NCBI GenBank assembly: GCA_938017795.1
Contig: CALIJZ010000030.1
Span: 1-64,000, forward strand
Source: an uncultured Bacteriovoracaceae bacterium
GTDB lineage: Bacteria; Bdellovibrionota; Bacteriovoracia; Bacteriovoracales; Bacteriovoracaceae
Reading direction: 5' to 3'
DNA length: 64,000 nt
Shown: positions 54,118 to 62,551 of the stretch, in pieces
How the letters are laid out: each line of letters begins with the position of its first letter
Position numbering within the stretch: position 1 is the stretch's first letter
The notes under the pieces: model-generated
Told to the model about the DNA's origin: nothing
The model's database searches: none
What the model saw: the letters and a program-made list of their open reading frames with translations, nothing else
Position numbers and translations under genes: made by a program

Positions 54118-54569
54118 TGTTTGGATATTCAACTCTAGCCATTTTATTAGCTATTGGTTTCATATTTGGAACAGTTGCTGAAAAAAAACATTTAAAAGAA
54201 TTACGAGAAAAAGAAAATCTACTCAAAGGAATTCTTTTAAGTACTTCAAAAAAACATAGTTTCCTTAAAGATTCTCAACATTCAACTTTAGTTACGGGCC
54301 ATGTTGTAGTGGCTCTTGATTATTTTAAAAGATTTGTAGCTTCAATTGTGAATTTAATCGGTGGAAGAGTTTTCTCATTTGAGAGTTTAGTAGATCGAGG
54401 AAGAAGAGAAGCTATTATAAGAATGAAAGAAGATGCCCACCGAAATGGATTTAATTCAATTGTTAATGTTCGAATTGAAACAAGTAATATTGGCGGAAGT
54501 GCTGGAAAAAAAGGCGGCATGGGTGCCATAGAAGTGATGGCGTATGGAACTGCAGTAAAGCATTCATGA
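54117..54569 (+). CDS. Membrane-anchored YbjQ-like protein
   Basis: 150 aa. One N-terminal transmembrane helix (YSTLAILLAIGFIFGTVA), a Lys/Glu-rich linker, and a diverged YbjQ domain: VTGHVVVALDYFKRFVASIVNLIGGRVFSFESLVDRGRREAIIRM, NSIVNVRIETS, then EVMAYGTAV. It looks like a paralogue of the preceding gene with an anchor added, perhaps forming a mixed ring at the membrane. It overlaps the M48 gene by 4 nt. Confidence 0.75.
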   Translation: MFGYSTLAILLAIGFIFGTVAEKKHLKELREKENLLKGILLSTSKKHSFLKDSQHSTLVTGHVVVALDYFKRFVASIVNLIGGRVFSFESLVDRGRREAIIRMKEDAHRNGFNSIVNVRIETSNIGGSAGKKGGMGAIEVMAYGTAVKHS

Positions 54570-55390
54570 AATATGATCATAACCTCCCAGATGATTCAGT
54601 AAATGCACCCGATGAAGCGTGGTGGAAACAGGTTTTAAAACTTGGTTTTTCTATTATATTTGTTGTTGTAATTATTGGAGTCGGTTCTCATTTTCTAGGT
54701 CATATTGTTGGACCTATTATACCAGGTTCAGTTCATAAAAAATTATCCAATTATTATTCTAAAGCATTTGGAGATATAAGTGATCAAAAGTCTGCTCGCT
54801 TCTTATATACTCAAAGAATTTTTCAAGAAATTTTAGATCAAAAAGATCTAGATCATGAGCAATGGGAAATTAGACAGGTCCAGCAAGAAGTTGTTGCAGC
54901 GACTTTGCCAGGGAAGATCATCGTTTTTTCAGACAAGCTTTTTGATTTTGTTTGTCATGAAAATGCTCTAGGTTTTATAATATCTCATGAGATAGGGCAT
55001 GCTTACCTCAAGCACCCCGAACTTGCATTTGGAAAACTGCTACCAAGCTTAGTCTTAAATTTTGTTTTTAATATAGATGTTGGAAATGATGTTCTTCAAT
55101 CTTTAAGCTCTATGTTTGATTTAAAGGTTTCACGGACAAGAGAAAAAGCAGCTGATGAATTTGCAAAAAAGTTAGCACTAGCTCGTTATGGTCATCTGGA
55201 TGGGGCCGATGAGTTCTTTCAAAGGCATTTAGAAGAGGAAGGTAAAAGCGGTCCTCATGAATGGTTTTCTACTCACCCAGATACTATTAAAAGAATTGAA
55301 GCCATAAATTCTCATTATGGACAGGATAATGAATTAATCCCAATACCTGAAAATGTTCGATCTAAAAAATGTAATATTTTCAATGATTAA
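54566..55390 (+). CDS. M48-family zinc metalloprotease, membrane-anchored
   Basis: 274 aa. One transmembrane helix near residues 30-50 (GFSIIFVVVIIGVGSHFLG), then an M48 domain: ATLPGKIIVFSDKLFDFV, HEIGHAYLKH with ligands His141 and His145 and catalytic Glu142, and the third ligand Glu198 in REKAADEFAKKLA. It resembles the BepA/LoiP/OMA1 group of proteases that survey envelope proteins. Coupled to two YbjQ-type genes, which suggests these are its partners or regulators. It ends 85 nt from the convergent lysA-like gene; no terminator seen between. Confidence 0.85.
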   Translation: MKYDHNLPDDSVNAPDEAWWKQVLKLGFSIIFVVVIIGVGSHFLGHIVGPIIPGSVHKKLSNYYSKAFGDISDQKSARFLYTQRIFQEILDQKDLDHEQWEIRQVQQEVVAATLPGKIIVFSDKLFDFVCHENALGFIISHEIGHAYLKHPELAFGKLLPSLVLNFVFNIDVGNDVLQSLSSMFDLKVSRTREKAADEFAKKLALARYGHLDGADEFFQRHLEEEGKSGPHEWFSTHPDTIKRIEAINSHYGQDNELIPIPENVRSKKCNIFND

Positions 55391-55475
55391 TAAAGTATCT
55401 TCTTATAAAAAAATCAGGCAATCTTATCTCATTTACTAAAATCGAAATCTTAGACAGTGATGAATACTTAGTTTA

Positions 55476-56870
55476 TTAGATAAGTTTTTTCTCTAGAATC
55501 TGATTTCTTAAAAGATCATTAAAGTCTTCACGTTTTCGAATCAGGTAATCTGAGTTTCCTTTAATCGCCACCTCAGCTGGAAGGTAAAAACTATTATATT
55601 CACTGGCCATGCTAAAACCATAAGCACCTGAATCTAACAAGGCAATAATATCTCCAACTTCAGGTTTAGGTAAGAGCCTGTCTTTAGTTAACATATCCCC
55701 AGTTTCACAAATGTTTCCAGCAACCTGAAACTTCTTTGTTTTAGACTTTCCATTTAAAATCCTAACTCTATGATAAGCTTCATACATAATTGGTCTAGCT
55801 AAATGATTAAATCCTGTATCAACATTAATAAAGTTTTTAATATCGGTCATCTTTACTGAATTCACCTTAGATAATAAAACTCCCGCTTCTGCCACAAGGT
55901 AGCGGCCGGGCTCAAGCCAAATCTCTGGAAGATTTTTAAATCCAGAAAATTTTCTCTTGAGAATAGGACAAACAATACTTGCTAAACGTTCAGGAGAAAA
56001 CCTTGCTTGGTTATCTCTATAGGGAATTCCAAGTCCTCCTCCCATATTGATAAAACTAATTTCATAGTTAAATCGTTTTTTAATCTCTAATGACACAGAG
56101 CTTAGAATCTGAGCATTTTTTTCGAAAGGTTTAGATTCTAAAATCTGGGAACCAATGTGACTATGAATCCCTTCAAAAGTCATAAACTTATTATCGATTG
56201 CAATTTTCGCTGCTTTATAGATATCTTCGTTTAAATACATTAACCCAAACTTTGTAAACTTATGACCTGTAGAGATATGTTTGTGAGTTGAAGTTGTTTC
56301 AACATCTGGATTGATCCTAAAACAAACTCTGACTGTTGTTTTTAATTTCCCAACGAGACTTTCTAGATTCTTCAACCCACTAAGAGAATCAATATTTATT
56401 AAAACTTTATTCTTAATTGCAAATCTTAGTTCTTGTTCTGACTTACTATTAGAAGTGAAGATTATATTCTCTCCTTTTTGACCAGCTTTCAAAGCAAAAC
56501 TCATCTCACCGATTGAGATACACTCAGCTCCAGCTCCTAGAGAAGTTAAATAAGAGATAATATTTAAATTTGTATTAGCCTTATAAGCGTAGTGAACTTT
56601 CACCTTAGGATAGTGTTTTTTAAAGCCATCCCTAAATTCTAAATATCTCGTTTTAATTAAATCCCAATCATAAAGATAAGTCGGACTTCCATACTTATTA
56701 GCAATTTTCCTTAAATATGAATGACTAAATCTTCCTACAGATGATTGATATGGATCTAATAAGATCTTTTTTTCTTTGGACGGTGCTGACTTTAGGTCTA
56801 TAGGCATAGAGAGCGCTAGGCCTCCAATTGTCGATATTTGAAAAAATTTTCTTCTATTAAAACTAGACAT
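55476..56870 (-). CDS. lysA: Diaminopimelate decarboxylase with Tat signal peptide
   Basis: 464 aa. Residues 1-29 form a twin-arginine signal (FNRRKFFQ, then ISTIGGLALSM). The rest is a fold type III PLP decarboxylase: PLP lysine K97 in VHYAYKANTN, GAGAECISIGE, HSHIGSQI, NMGGGLGIPY, EPGRYLVAEAG, substrate-site ICETGDMLTKDR and GAYGFSMAS. CETGD fits DAP decarboxylase (CESGD) rather than ornithine decarboxylase. It would act in the periplasm, converting meso-DAP to lysine. Its Shine-Dalgarno AGGAG lies inside a terminator hairpin. Another, cytoplasmic, LysA may exist elsewhere. Confidence 0.8.
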   Translation of the reverse strand: MSSFNRRKFFQISTIGGLALSMPIDLKSAPSKEKKILLDPYQSSVGRFSHSYLRKIANKYGSPTYLYDWDLIKTRYLEFRDGFKKHYPKVKVHYAYKANTNLNIISYLTSLGAGAECISIGEMSFALKAGQKGENIIFTSNSKSEQELRFAIKNKVLINIDSLSGLKNLESLVGKLKTTVRVCFRINPDVETTSTHKHISTGHKFTKFGLMYLNEDIYKAAKIAIDNKFMTFEGIHSHIGSQILESKPFEKNAQILSSVSLEIKKRFNYEISFINMGGGLGIPYRDNQARFSPERLASIVCPILKRKFSGFKNLPEIWLEPGRYLVAEAGVLLSKVNSVKMTDIKNFINVDTGFNHLARPIMYEAYHRVRILNGKSKTKKFQVAGNICETGDMLTKDRLLPKPEVGDIIALLDSGAYGFSMASEYNSFYLPAEVAIKGNSDYLIRKREDFNDLLRNQILEKKLI

Positions 56871-56897
56871 AAAAAAACTCCTGAAATTCAGGAGTTT
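56871..56897 (-). terminator. Terminator hairpin containing the lysA ribosome-binding site
   Basis: Minus strand: AAACTCCTGA, loop ATT, TCAGGAGTTT followed by T residues up to the lysA ATG. The 3' arm holds AGGAG at normal spacing (7-8 nt) from the ATG. It can end the transcript of the upstream Cys-rich gene and, in any read-through RNA, hide the lysA ribosome-binding site. Confidence 0.75.
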
Positions 56898-56933
56898 AAT
56901 ATATAAAGTATTTTAGTGTTAAGATAGTATTTT

Positions 56934-57854
56934 TTACCAATCCTCATCTTCATCAAGTGAGTAATCAGGGATTTGATCGGCTTCATCAACAATATTGCTT
57001 AAAGTAAAATCAGCATCCTCTTCAACACTTGAGATTCCTCTTGTTGACTCCTCTTCTGTTGAAGTAGCTCCAAAAGTATCTTCTTCGAAGTCTGATAATG
57101 ACTCTTCAGTATTCGTTGTCGGGTTTGTATCAGCACTTTCGTCAAACTCACCTGCTGACCAATCTGTATTGTCTTCTTCAGAAAACTCTTTTCCAAGGCT
57201 CTCTGTTGCAATTTGTCTCTTAGTTTTCTCTATTGTCTTGCTAGATTTAATTGGAGCATATTTCGTTCTGTATTTAATTTCTCCAGAATTTGTTCTATGT
57301 AAAACATAAAAACCTTGGTTCTTTACATCTCTTTCAGAGTGATGAGTTCCACAAACATTATTCACAACTTCTTCATTACAAACTGCTTGACCAGCACAAG
57401 TTAACTTTTTACCTTTAAATCTAAAACCAGCTCCACATAAGCAGCTTTGCCCAGGAGATAATTTATCTCCAGCTTCACAAGTTCCAATATTTGAATTACT
57501 CGCTACATATCTAAAGTTTTTACTTTTTACTTTTGAAGAAAAGTGATGAAATTCAGGATTATACTCTCCACTTAAGACAGCTACTTTCTGAGTAGAAGTA
57601 CTTAAATTTTTTCTTGATGTCCCTTTAGTATTACAAAGACTAGATACTAGTTTTTTTCCACATAAATTATCACCAGAGCAAGTTAGCCTTTTACCTTCAG
57701 CAACAGAATCAGCAGGACAATAACAAGTTCTTCCTGGTAGAAGACTTTTATCCGGACTACAAGTTTTTTTAACTTCATCAGCTGCCATACCAGTACTTAT
57801 ACCAAATATTGGTAATCCTAAGCATAGGTACATTAACACATTTAAAATTTTCAT
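56934..57854 (-). CDS. Secreted Cys-rich protein with tandem repeat and acidic tail
   Basis: 306 aa. A signal peptide (about 24 residues) is followed by two copies of a Cys-rich unit of about 45 residues with six Cys: KTCSPDKSLLPGRTCYCPAD...LTCSGDNLCGKKLVSSLC, and GTCEAGDKLSPGQSCLCGAG...LTCAGQAVCNEEVVNNVC. The last 100 residues are rich in Asp, Glu, Ser and Thr. The repeat may be a disulfide-stabilised adhesion or binding module. GGAGG precedes the ATG. A promoter-like and inverted-repeat region lies upstream. No family recognised. Confidence 0.65.
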   Translation of the reverse strand: MKILNVLMYLCLGLPIFGISTGMAADEVKKTCSPDKSLLPGRTCYCPADSVAEGKRLTCSGDNLCGKKLVSSLCNTKGTSRKNLSTSTQKVAVLSGEYNPEFHHFSSKVKSKNFRYVASNSNIGTCEAGDKLSPGQSCLCGAGFRFKGKKLTCAGQAVCNEEVVNNVCGTHHSERDVKNQGFYVLHRTNSGEIKYRTKYAPIKSSKTIEKTKRQIATESLGKEFSEEDNTDWSAGEFDESADTNPTTNTEESLSDFEEDTFGATSTEEESTRGISSVEEDADFTLSNIVDEADQIPDYSLDEDEDW

Positions 57855-57874
57855 TTTTCCTCCAAAATACGTTC

Positions 57875-57900
57875 TACAATTCTTAACGGAAACAATTGTA
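57875..57900. promoter_or_regulatory. Inverted repeat, possible operator
   Basis: TACAATT, 12 nt, AATTGTA, a perfect 7-bp inverted repeat located 21 to 46 nt upstream of the Cys-rich gene ATG, where promoter elements are expected. Either a regulator site or a chance palindrome in AT-rich DNA. Confidence 0.3.
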
Positions 57901-57949
57901 ATTACTTTAATGGAAGTTTAGAAAATCCTATAAAAAATAACGATTTTGC

Positions 57950-60649
57950 TTATAGACGCAATTTGGTGTCAATTTTTATTGGCAGTTCAACCTTGATACC
58001 GACATTATCAAGCCCTTTTATGAGCTCTCGTGGTCGAATCGTTCTACCATCGATATTTAAGACCTCAACTTTGATCCCTCGCCCATCTTTAAAATCAACG
58101 ATTTGCTCTAAATAGTCTTTTTGAACTGTTTCAAAATCGGCTGTAGATTTCTTAATTTCTCCTATATAAGGTCTGATATCTTTTTGAACGTACGCCTTCT
58201 TTTTCTTTACATAAGATTCAACGAACATTTGATCAGTTAATTCTATATTCTTATCTTCTGAAAAAGGAAGAAAATAGGTAATAGATTCAGTGGCCTCTTG
58301 TATAGACTTAACGGATTTATCGATTAACTTACAAGACTCAAAAAATATTCCAGGTTCTGAATGTTCTGCAAGACTTGCTAAAACTTCATCAGGATTTTCC
58401 CAAGGTTCTGGAACTCTCACATCAAAGTGCTCACAAAAGCTGCTCACCCCTACTGATAAAGCAGGACCAAATGATATAAGTGGTCTTAAATTATAACCTT
58501 CAGAAAAAAGAACTTTAATCTGAGCTCTTTTAAATATTCTTTGCATGATTTTTTGAAGATCAAGATGGCCTATAAAACTAATTGGACCAAGTTTAGAAAA
58601 CTTAATTCTATATTTGTAACCTAAGAACTGACCTCTTTTTTCTCTAAAGTCTAAAATATCTTTCTTTAAAACTTCAGGAGCTTTATATTCTTCATCATCA
58701 AAGGCCTTGATTTCAGTTAAGTAATCTCTTCGCTCTTCAACCATGCCTTTAAGGTCACATGCAATACCGCAGTGGTAACAAACTAATCTTTTTTTATCTA
58801 TATCAAATTTCTTCTCAAGAGTAGCTAGGTTAGAATCGTGAACGATATCTCCTGCTACCTTTCCACAAGGTGGTGACAATCTGTTTTTTGTAGCTTTTAA
58901 CCATTCTCTTTCTAAGAACTTTGGTTTTAGTCCAACGTCAATATGATCCCATGGAAGTTTTCCAGTCATTGGGATAGTTCCAAGAGTATATTCAGGGTTT
59001 ATCCCCAACTCTTCTACACATTCCATCCATGTATCAAAATTAAACGTCTCATCCCACCCATCAAACCTTGCTCCTCGTTTCCAAGCAAGTTCTAAGAGTT
59101 CTCCATGCCGTCTATCTCCTCTAGAGATGATTCCTTCAAGAAGTGAAATTTTAGAAAAATGTTTTCTAAATTTTAATTTATAGTTTTTAGCAAGACCGAA
59201 AAGTAGGTTCTGCTTTCTGATTATCTCATCAAGCTTTAACATTGGTGCCCATTGAAAAGGCGTATGCGGTTTTGGAACAAATGTAGAAGCTGAAATAGTA
59301 ATGGTAGGGTTAGAAACTCCACACTCACCCCGAGCGACATCTCTTGCTCGCTTACCTGTCTCCATGATTCCTTGGACGTCTTCATCAGTTTCAGTTGGGA
59401 GACCAATCATGAAGTATAATTTCATTTTCGTCCAACCTCTACTGAACACGTCTCGTGCTGTTTGCATCATATCTTCATCAGAAACGTTTTTATTAATAAC
59501 ATCTCTCATTCTTGCCGTTCCAGCTTCTGGAGCAAATGTTAATGATGAGTTTTTTACTTCTGCTAGTTTATCTAAAATTTTTGTATCTAAACCGTAAGCT
59601 CTAAGAGAACTAATTCCAAGAGTTGATTTATCTTCTGATAACTTATCCAGAAGTTCTACTACTAATGGTGTTACAGCTGAGTAATCAGCAGTAGATAAAC
59701 ACGTTAAGGAAGCTTCATCAAAACCACCATTTTTAATCCCATCCATAACAAGATCAATTACTTGATTAGGTGATCGCTCTCTTACTGGTCTATAAATCAT
59801 ACCAGCTTGACAGAATCTACAACCTTCGGTGCAACCTCTTGCAAGTTCTACTGAAAAACGATCAAAGATCGCAGTCATATGAGGGATAGGAGATTTTGTT
59901 GGAAATGGATAATCTCTTAAACTATCTATGAAAAATCTCGTAATTCGATCTGGGATCTTTCCGGCGTATTCTTTCTTAGCACCAGTAACATATTGAAGAC
60001 CTGATAAATCATCAATAGCAACATCGTAAAACTGAGGAACATAAATTCCTTCCCAAGTTGCTAGTTCTAATAAAATATCATGTCTTGACCTTTTATTTTT
60101 CCTTGCTTCTCCAATAAAACTAGCAAGCATTGCAAAAAGTTTTTCACCATCACCGATAACAAAAAAATCTATAAATGGTGCAAGTGGTTCAGGATGAGTT
60201 GCACAAGGACCACCAGCAATGACAAAAGGATGTTCTTCTTTTCTATTTTCAGAACGCAAAGGAATATGCGACAAATCAAGCATTGTTAAAATATTTGAAT
60301 AACTCATTTCGTATTGAAGAGAAAAACCAACAATATCAAATTCACTTAATGATCTATAGCTTTCTAAACTAACAAGAGGAAGATTTTTTTCTCTAAGCTT
60401 AGCTTCCATATCAATCCATGGAGTAAAGCATCTCTCAGCAAGTAACCCTGGAACTTTATTGATTTCATCATAAAGGATTTTAAAACCAAGGTGACTCATT
60501 CCAATTTCATAAGTATCTGGAAAACATAGTGCTACTTTAGAGTGACATTTATCCCAATCTTTTTTAATCGAGTTATGTTCATTTCCAATATATCGTGCGG
60601 GCTTTGCTACATCTCCTAGAAAGGAGGCATAAGGGTTAATTGTGCTCAT
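57950..60649 (-). CDS. B12-binding-type radical SAM protein fused to DUF2344
   Basis: 899 aa. Residues 1 to about 630 match the TIGR03960-type radical SAM proteins: a cobalamin-type N-terminal domain (VALCFPDTYEIGMSHLGFKILYD, FVIAGGPCATHPEPLAPF) and the cluster motif CTEGCRFCQAG. A zinc-like Cys pair (YHCGIACD) follows. Residues about 690-899 form a DUF2344 domain (YRIKFSKLGPISFIGHLDLQKIMQRIFKRA). The two parts are separate or fused depending on the lineage. The reaction is not known to me; RNA or ribosome modification has been suggested from its neighbours. AAAGGA precedes the ATG. Confidence 0.85.
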   Translation of the reverse strand: MSTINPYASFLGDVAKPARYIGNEHNSIKKDWDKCHSKVALCFPDTYEIGMSHLGFKILYDEINKVPGLLAERCFTPWIDMEAKLREKNLPLVSLESYRSLSEFDIVGFSLQYEMSYSNILTMLDLSHIPLRSENRKEEHPFVIAGGPCATHPEPLAPFIDFFVIGDGEKLFAMLASFIGEARKNKRSRHDILLELATWEGIYVPQFYDVAIDDLSGLQYVTGAKKEYAGKIPDRITRFFIDSLRDYPFPTKSPIPHMTAIFDRFSVELARGCTEGCRFCQAGMIYRPVRERSPNQVIDLVMDGIKNGGFDEASLTCLSTADYSAVTPLVVELLDKLSEDKSTLGISSLRAYGLDTKILDKLAEVKNSSLTFAPEAGTARMRDVINKNVSDEDMMQTARDVFSRGWTKMKLYFMIGLPTETDEDVQGIMETGKRARDVARGECGVSNPTITISASTFVPKPHTPFQWAPMLKLDEIIRKQNLLFGLAKNYKLKFRKHFSKISLLEGIISRGDRRHGELLELAWKRGARFDGWDETFNFDTWMECVEELGINPEYTLGTIPMTGKLPWDHIDVGLKPKFLEREWLKATKNRLSPPCGKVAGDIVHDSNLATLEKKFDIDKKRLVCYHCGIACDLKGMVEERRDYLTEIKAFDDEEYKAPEVLKKDILDFREKRGQFLGYKYRIKFSKLGPISFIGHLDLQKIMQRIFKRAQIKVLFSEGYNLRPLISFGPALSVGVSSFCEHFDVRVPEPWENPDEVLASLAEHSEPGIFFESCKLIDKSVKSIQEATESITYFLPFSEDKNIELTDQMFVESYVKKKKAYVQKDIRPYIGEIKKSTADFETVQKDYLEQIVDFKDGRGIKVEVLNIDGRTIRPRELIKGLDNVGIKVELPIKIDTKLRL

Positions 60650-60665
60650 TTAAATGTCCTTTATT

Positions 60666-60679
60666 CCAAACGTGTTTGG
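60666..60679. promoter_or_regulatory. 14-bp palindrome upstream of the radical SAM gene
   Basis: CCAAACGTGTTTGG is a near-perfect palindrome (6-bp arms, GT centre). It is followed by GGGAGGGGTTCAAACCCTC, a second short hairpin that looks like a tRNA T arm. It is 17 nt before the ATG and could be an operator or an mRNA hairpin near the ribosome-binding site. Confidence 0.3.
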
Positions 60680-60828
60680 GAGGGGTTCAAACCCTCAATT
60701 ATTTACAATGAATGAATCTAACAAAGAAATTGCCTGAGAGCAAAATATTTGACCTTAAGATCATTTAGTCCTAAATCTATTCCAGATAACATTGAATATT
60801 GTTAGTGTTATTCCAAAAAGGAATATTC

Positions 60829-61656
60829 TTGGATTTTTTAAAAAAAGAGCTCGATTATTTTTTTACTGCGGCCATTGAGAAAAGTTTAACAAAAGCAGCT
60901 GATAAACTAGATGTAGGTCAACCTCATTTAAGTAAGGTTATTTCAAAATTAGAGAAACAATATGATGAAAAGCTTTTTTATAGGTCAAAACAAGGAGTTA
61001 AATTAACTCCGGAAGGCAATATCTTATTTGCGAAGATTCAAAAGATTAAGCATGCTTTACTAGATAATGATTATGATGATTTAAGTGATGAATATAGAGG
61101 AAATTATTCTATTTCGCTTCATCCAGTTATTGCTCACTATACGCTTCCAAAGTTTCTAGGGAAAATCTTGTCTGAAAATCCAAAGCTCAATCTTAAGATT
61201 TCCTTTCAGCCGTCCAGGGAAGTCGTAAGAAAAGTAGTGGAAGGAGAACTAGATATCGGGATAGTCATTAACTCCGGTGATCATCCAGATTTAGTTATCA
61301 AAAAGATAGCAAAAGAGAAGTGCTATCTCTTTACGAAAAATAAAAAACAAACTGATATCTTATTTTATAACCCCGAAATGATTCATATTATTTCCAATTT
61401 AAAAAAAATAAAAAAACTCTCACATGTCAAAAAGATAGTCCCTATTTCTAATTATCACTTAATTGCAGAATTAGTTAGCGATAATAATGGTCTAGGACTT
61501 TTGCCTGAATATTTAGCTAAAGATGTTGGTCTTAATATATTTTATCAAAAATCTTTTTTAGAAGCAGATGTTTCACTAATTTATAGATACGAATTACAAA
61601 ACAATAAAACTTTTAAAAGTTTAGTTTCAGAGATAATAAACAAAGTACGTATCTGA
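60829..61656 (+). CDS. LysR-family transcriptional regulator
   Basis: 275 aa from a TTG at 60829, chosen because AAGGA stands 7 nt upstream; the frame could start at 60799. The winged helix-turn-helix is clear (DYFFTAAIEKSLTKAADKLDVGQPHLSKVISKLEKQYDEKLFYRSKQGVKLTPEG). The effector-binding half is LysR-like but diverged. It is translationally coupled (TGATG) to the EamA transporter gene, which is thus a possible target. The gap between this gene and the radical SAM gene contains no other gene. Confidence 0.85.
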   Translation: MDFLKKELDYFFTAAIEKSLTKAADKLDVGQPHLSKVISKLEKQYDEKLFYRSKQGVKLTPEGNILFAKIQKIKHALLDNDYDDLSDEYRGNYSISLHPVIAHYTLPKFLGKILSENPKLNLKISFQPSREVVRKVVEGELDIGIVINSGDHPDLVIKKIAKEKCYLFTKNKKQTDILFYNPEMIHIISNLKKIKKLSHVKKIVPISNYHLIAELVSDNNGLGLLPEYLAKDVGLNIFYQKSFLEADVSLIYRYELQNNKTFKSLVSEIINKVRI

Positions 61657-62519
61657 TGTATATAGCCTTAATGATCCTTGCAACATTTATCTGGGGACTA
61701 GGCTTTGTTGGAACTAGATGGACTTTTGAAGTGTATGATCCTTATTGGTCTCATGCCTGGAGGTATGTGATCGCTGGGTTGATAGTCTCACCTTATGTCT
61801 ATTTAAAGAGAAAGGAGATTCTTTGGGTTCCCGCTCTTTCAATATCAGTACTGCTTTTTGCAGGCATGCTGCTTCAAACTATAGGGATTAAATATACCAC
61901 TTTAGCAAAAAGTGGATTCTTAACAACCTTTTATGCAATCTTTACTCCTTTGTTTTTAGGGGTTTTATATAAACGAACATTTTCCTTAAAATATTGGTCA
62001 TTAGTTGCTCTTTCTATGTTTGGAATGGGGCTTTTATGTGAGTTGCAAATTGAAAACTTTAATTATGGAGATGTCTTTATTCTTATGAGTGCAGTCTTGT
62101 TCTCTCTACATATTATTATCATTGAAAAATATGCTAATGATTTTTCTCCCTTAGTTTTAAACGGAGTGCAGTCTTTAATAATGGGAGTGCTTGGGGTTAT
62201 GACAGCACTTATTTTCTCTGGGACTAGTTCGCCTATCTATTTTATTCCAGGTTCAGATAAGTTTAATTCCCAGGTTTTTCTAGGGTTTGTTATCTTGAGT
62301 ATCTTTTCGGCCTTAGTTGCTTTTAGTATTCAAATATTTGTTCAAAAACATATTAAAGCACATATTATTGGTGTTGTGTTTTTGATGGAAGCTATTTTTG
62401 CTGCTGGGCTTGGTTATTTATTTTTTAATGAAAATCTAAGTAGTATTCAAGTCGCAGGGGCTCTATTAATTTGTATTGCACTCATAATGCTCAATCACCT
62501 TAGTGATGAAATAAGTTAA
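61656..62519 (+). CDS. EamA-family (DMT superfamily) transporter
   Basis: 287 aa with ten membrane helices in two homologous halves (MILATFIWGLGFVGTR at the start and ALVAFSIQIFVQKHIKAHIIGVVFLMEAIFAAGLGYLFFNE in the second half). Members export metabolites, often amino acids, across the inner membrane. The substrate is not predictable. Coupled to and probably controlled by the LysR regulator. Confidence 0.85.
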   Translation: MYIALMILATFIWGLGFVGTRWTFEVYDPYWSHAWRYVIAGLIVSPYVYLKRKEILWVPALSISVLLFAGMLLQTIGIKYTTLAKSGFLTTFYAIFTPLFLGVLYKRTFSLKYWSLVALSMFGMGLLCELQIENFNYGDVFILMSAVLFSLHIIIIEKYANDFSPLVLNGVQSLIMGVLGVMTALIFSGTSSPIYFIPGSDKFNSQVFLGFVILSIFSALVAFSIQIFVQKHIKAHIIGVVFLMEAIFAAGLGYLFFNENLSSIQVAGALLICIALIMLNHLSDEIS

Positions 62520-62551
62520 CATATAGCAGAATTTCGTATTAAATGTAGTAC

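Noticed and set aside
60675-60700. tRNA-like T arm (GAGGGGTTCAAACCCTC)
   Set aside because: The loop does not start with TTC at the right place, no matching acceptor, D or anticodon arms surround it, and no CCA end exists. Read as a simple hairpin.
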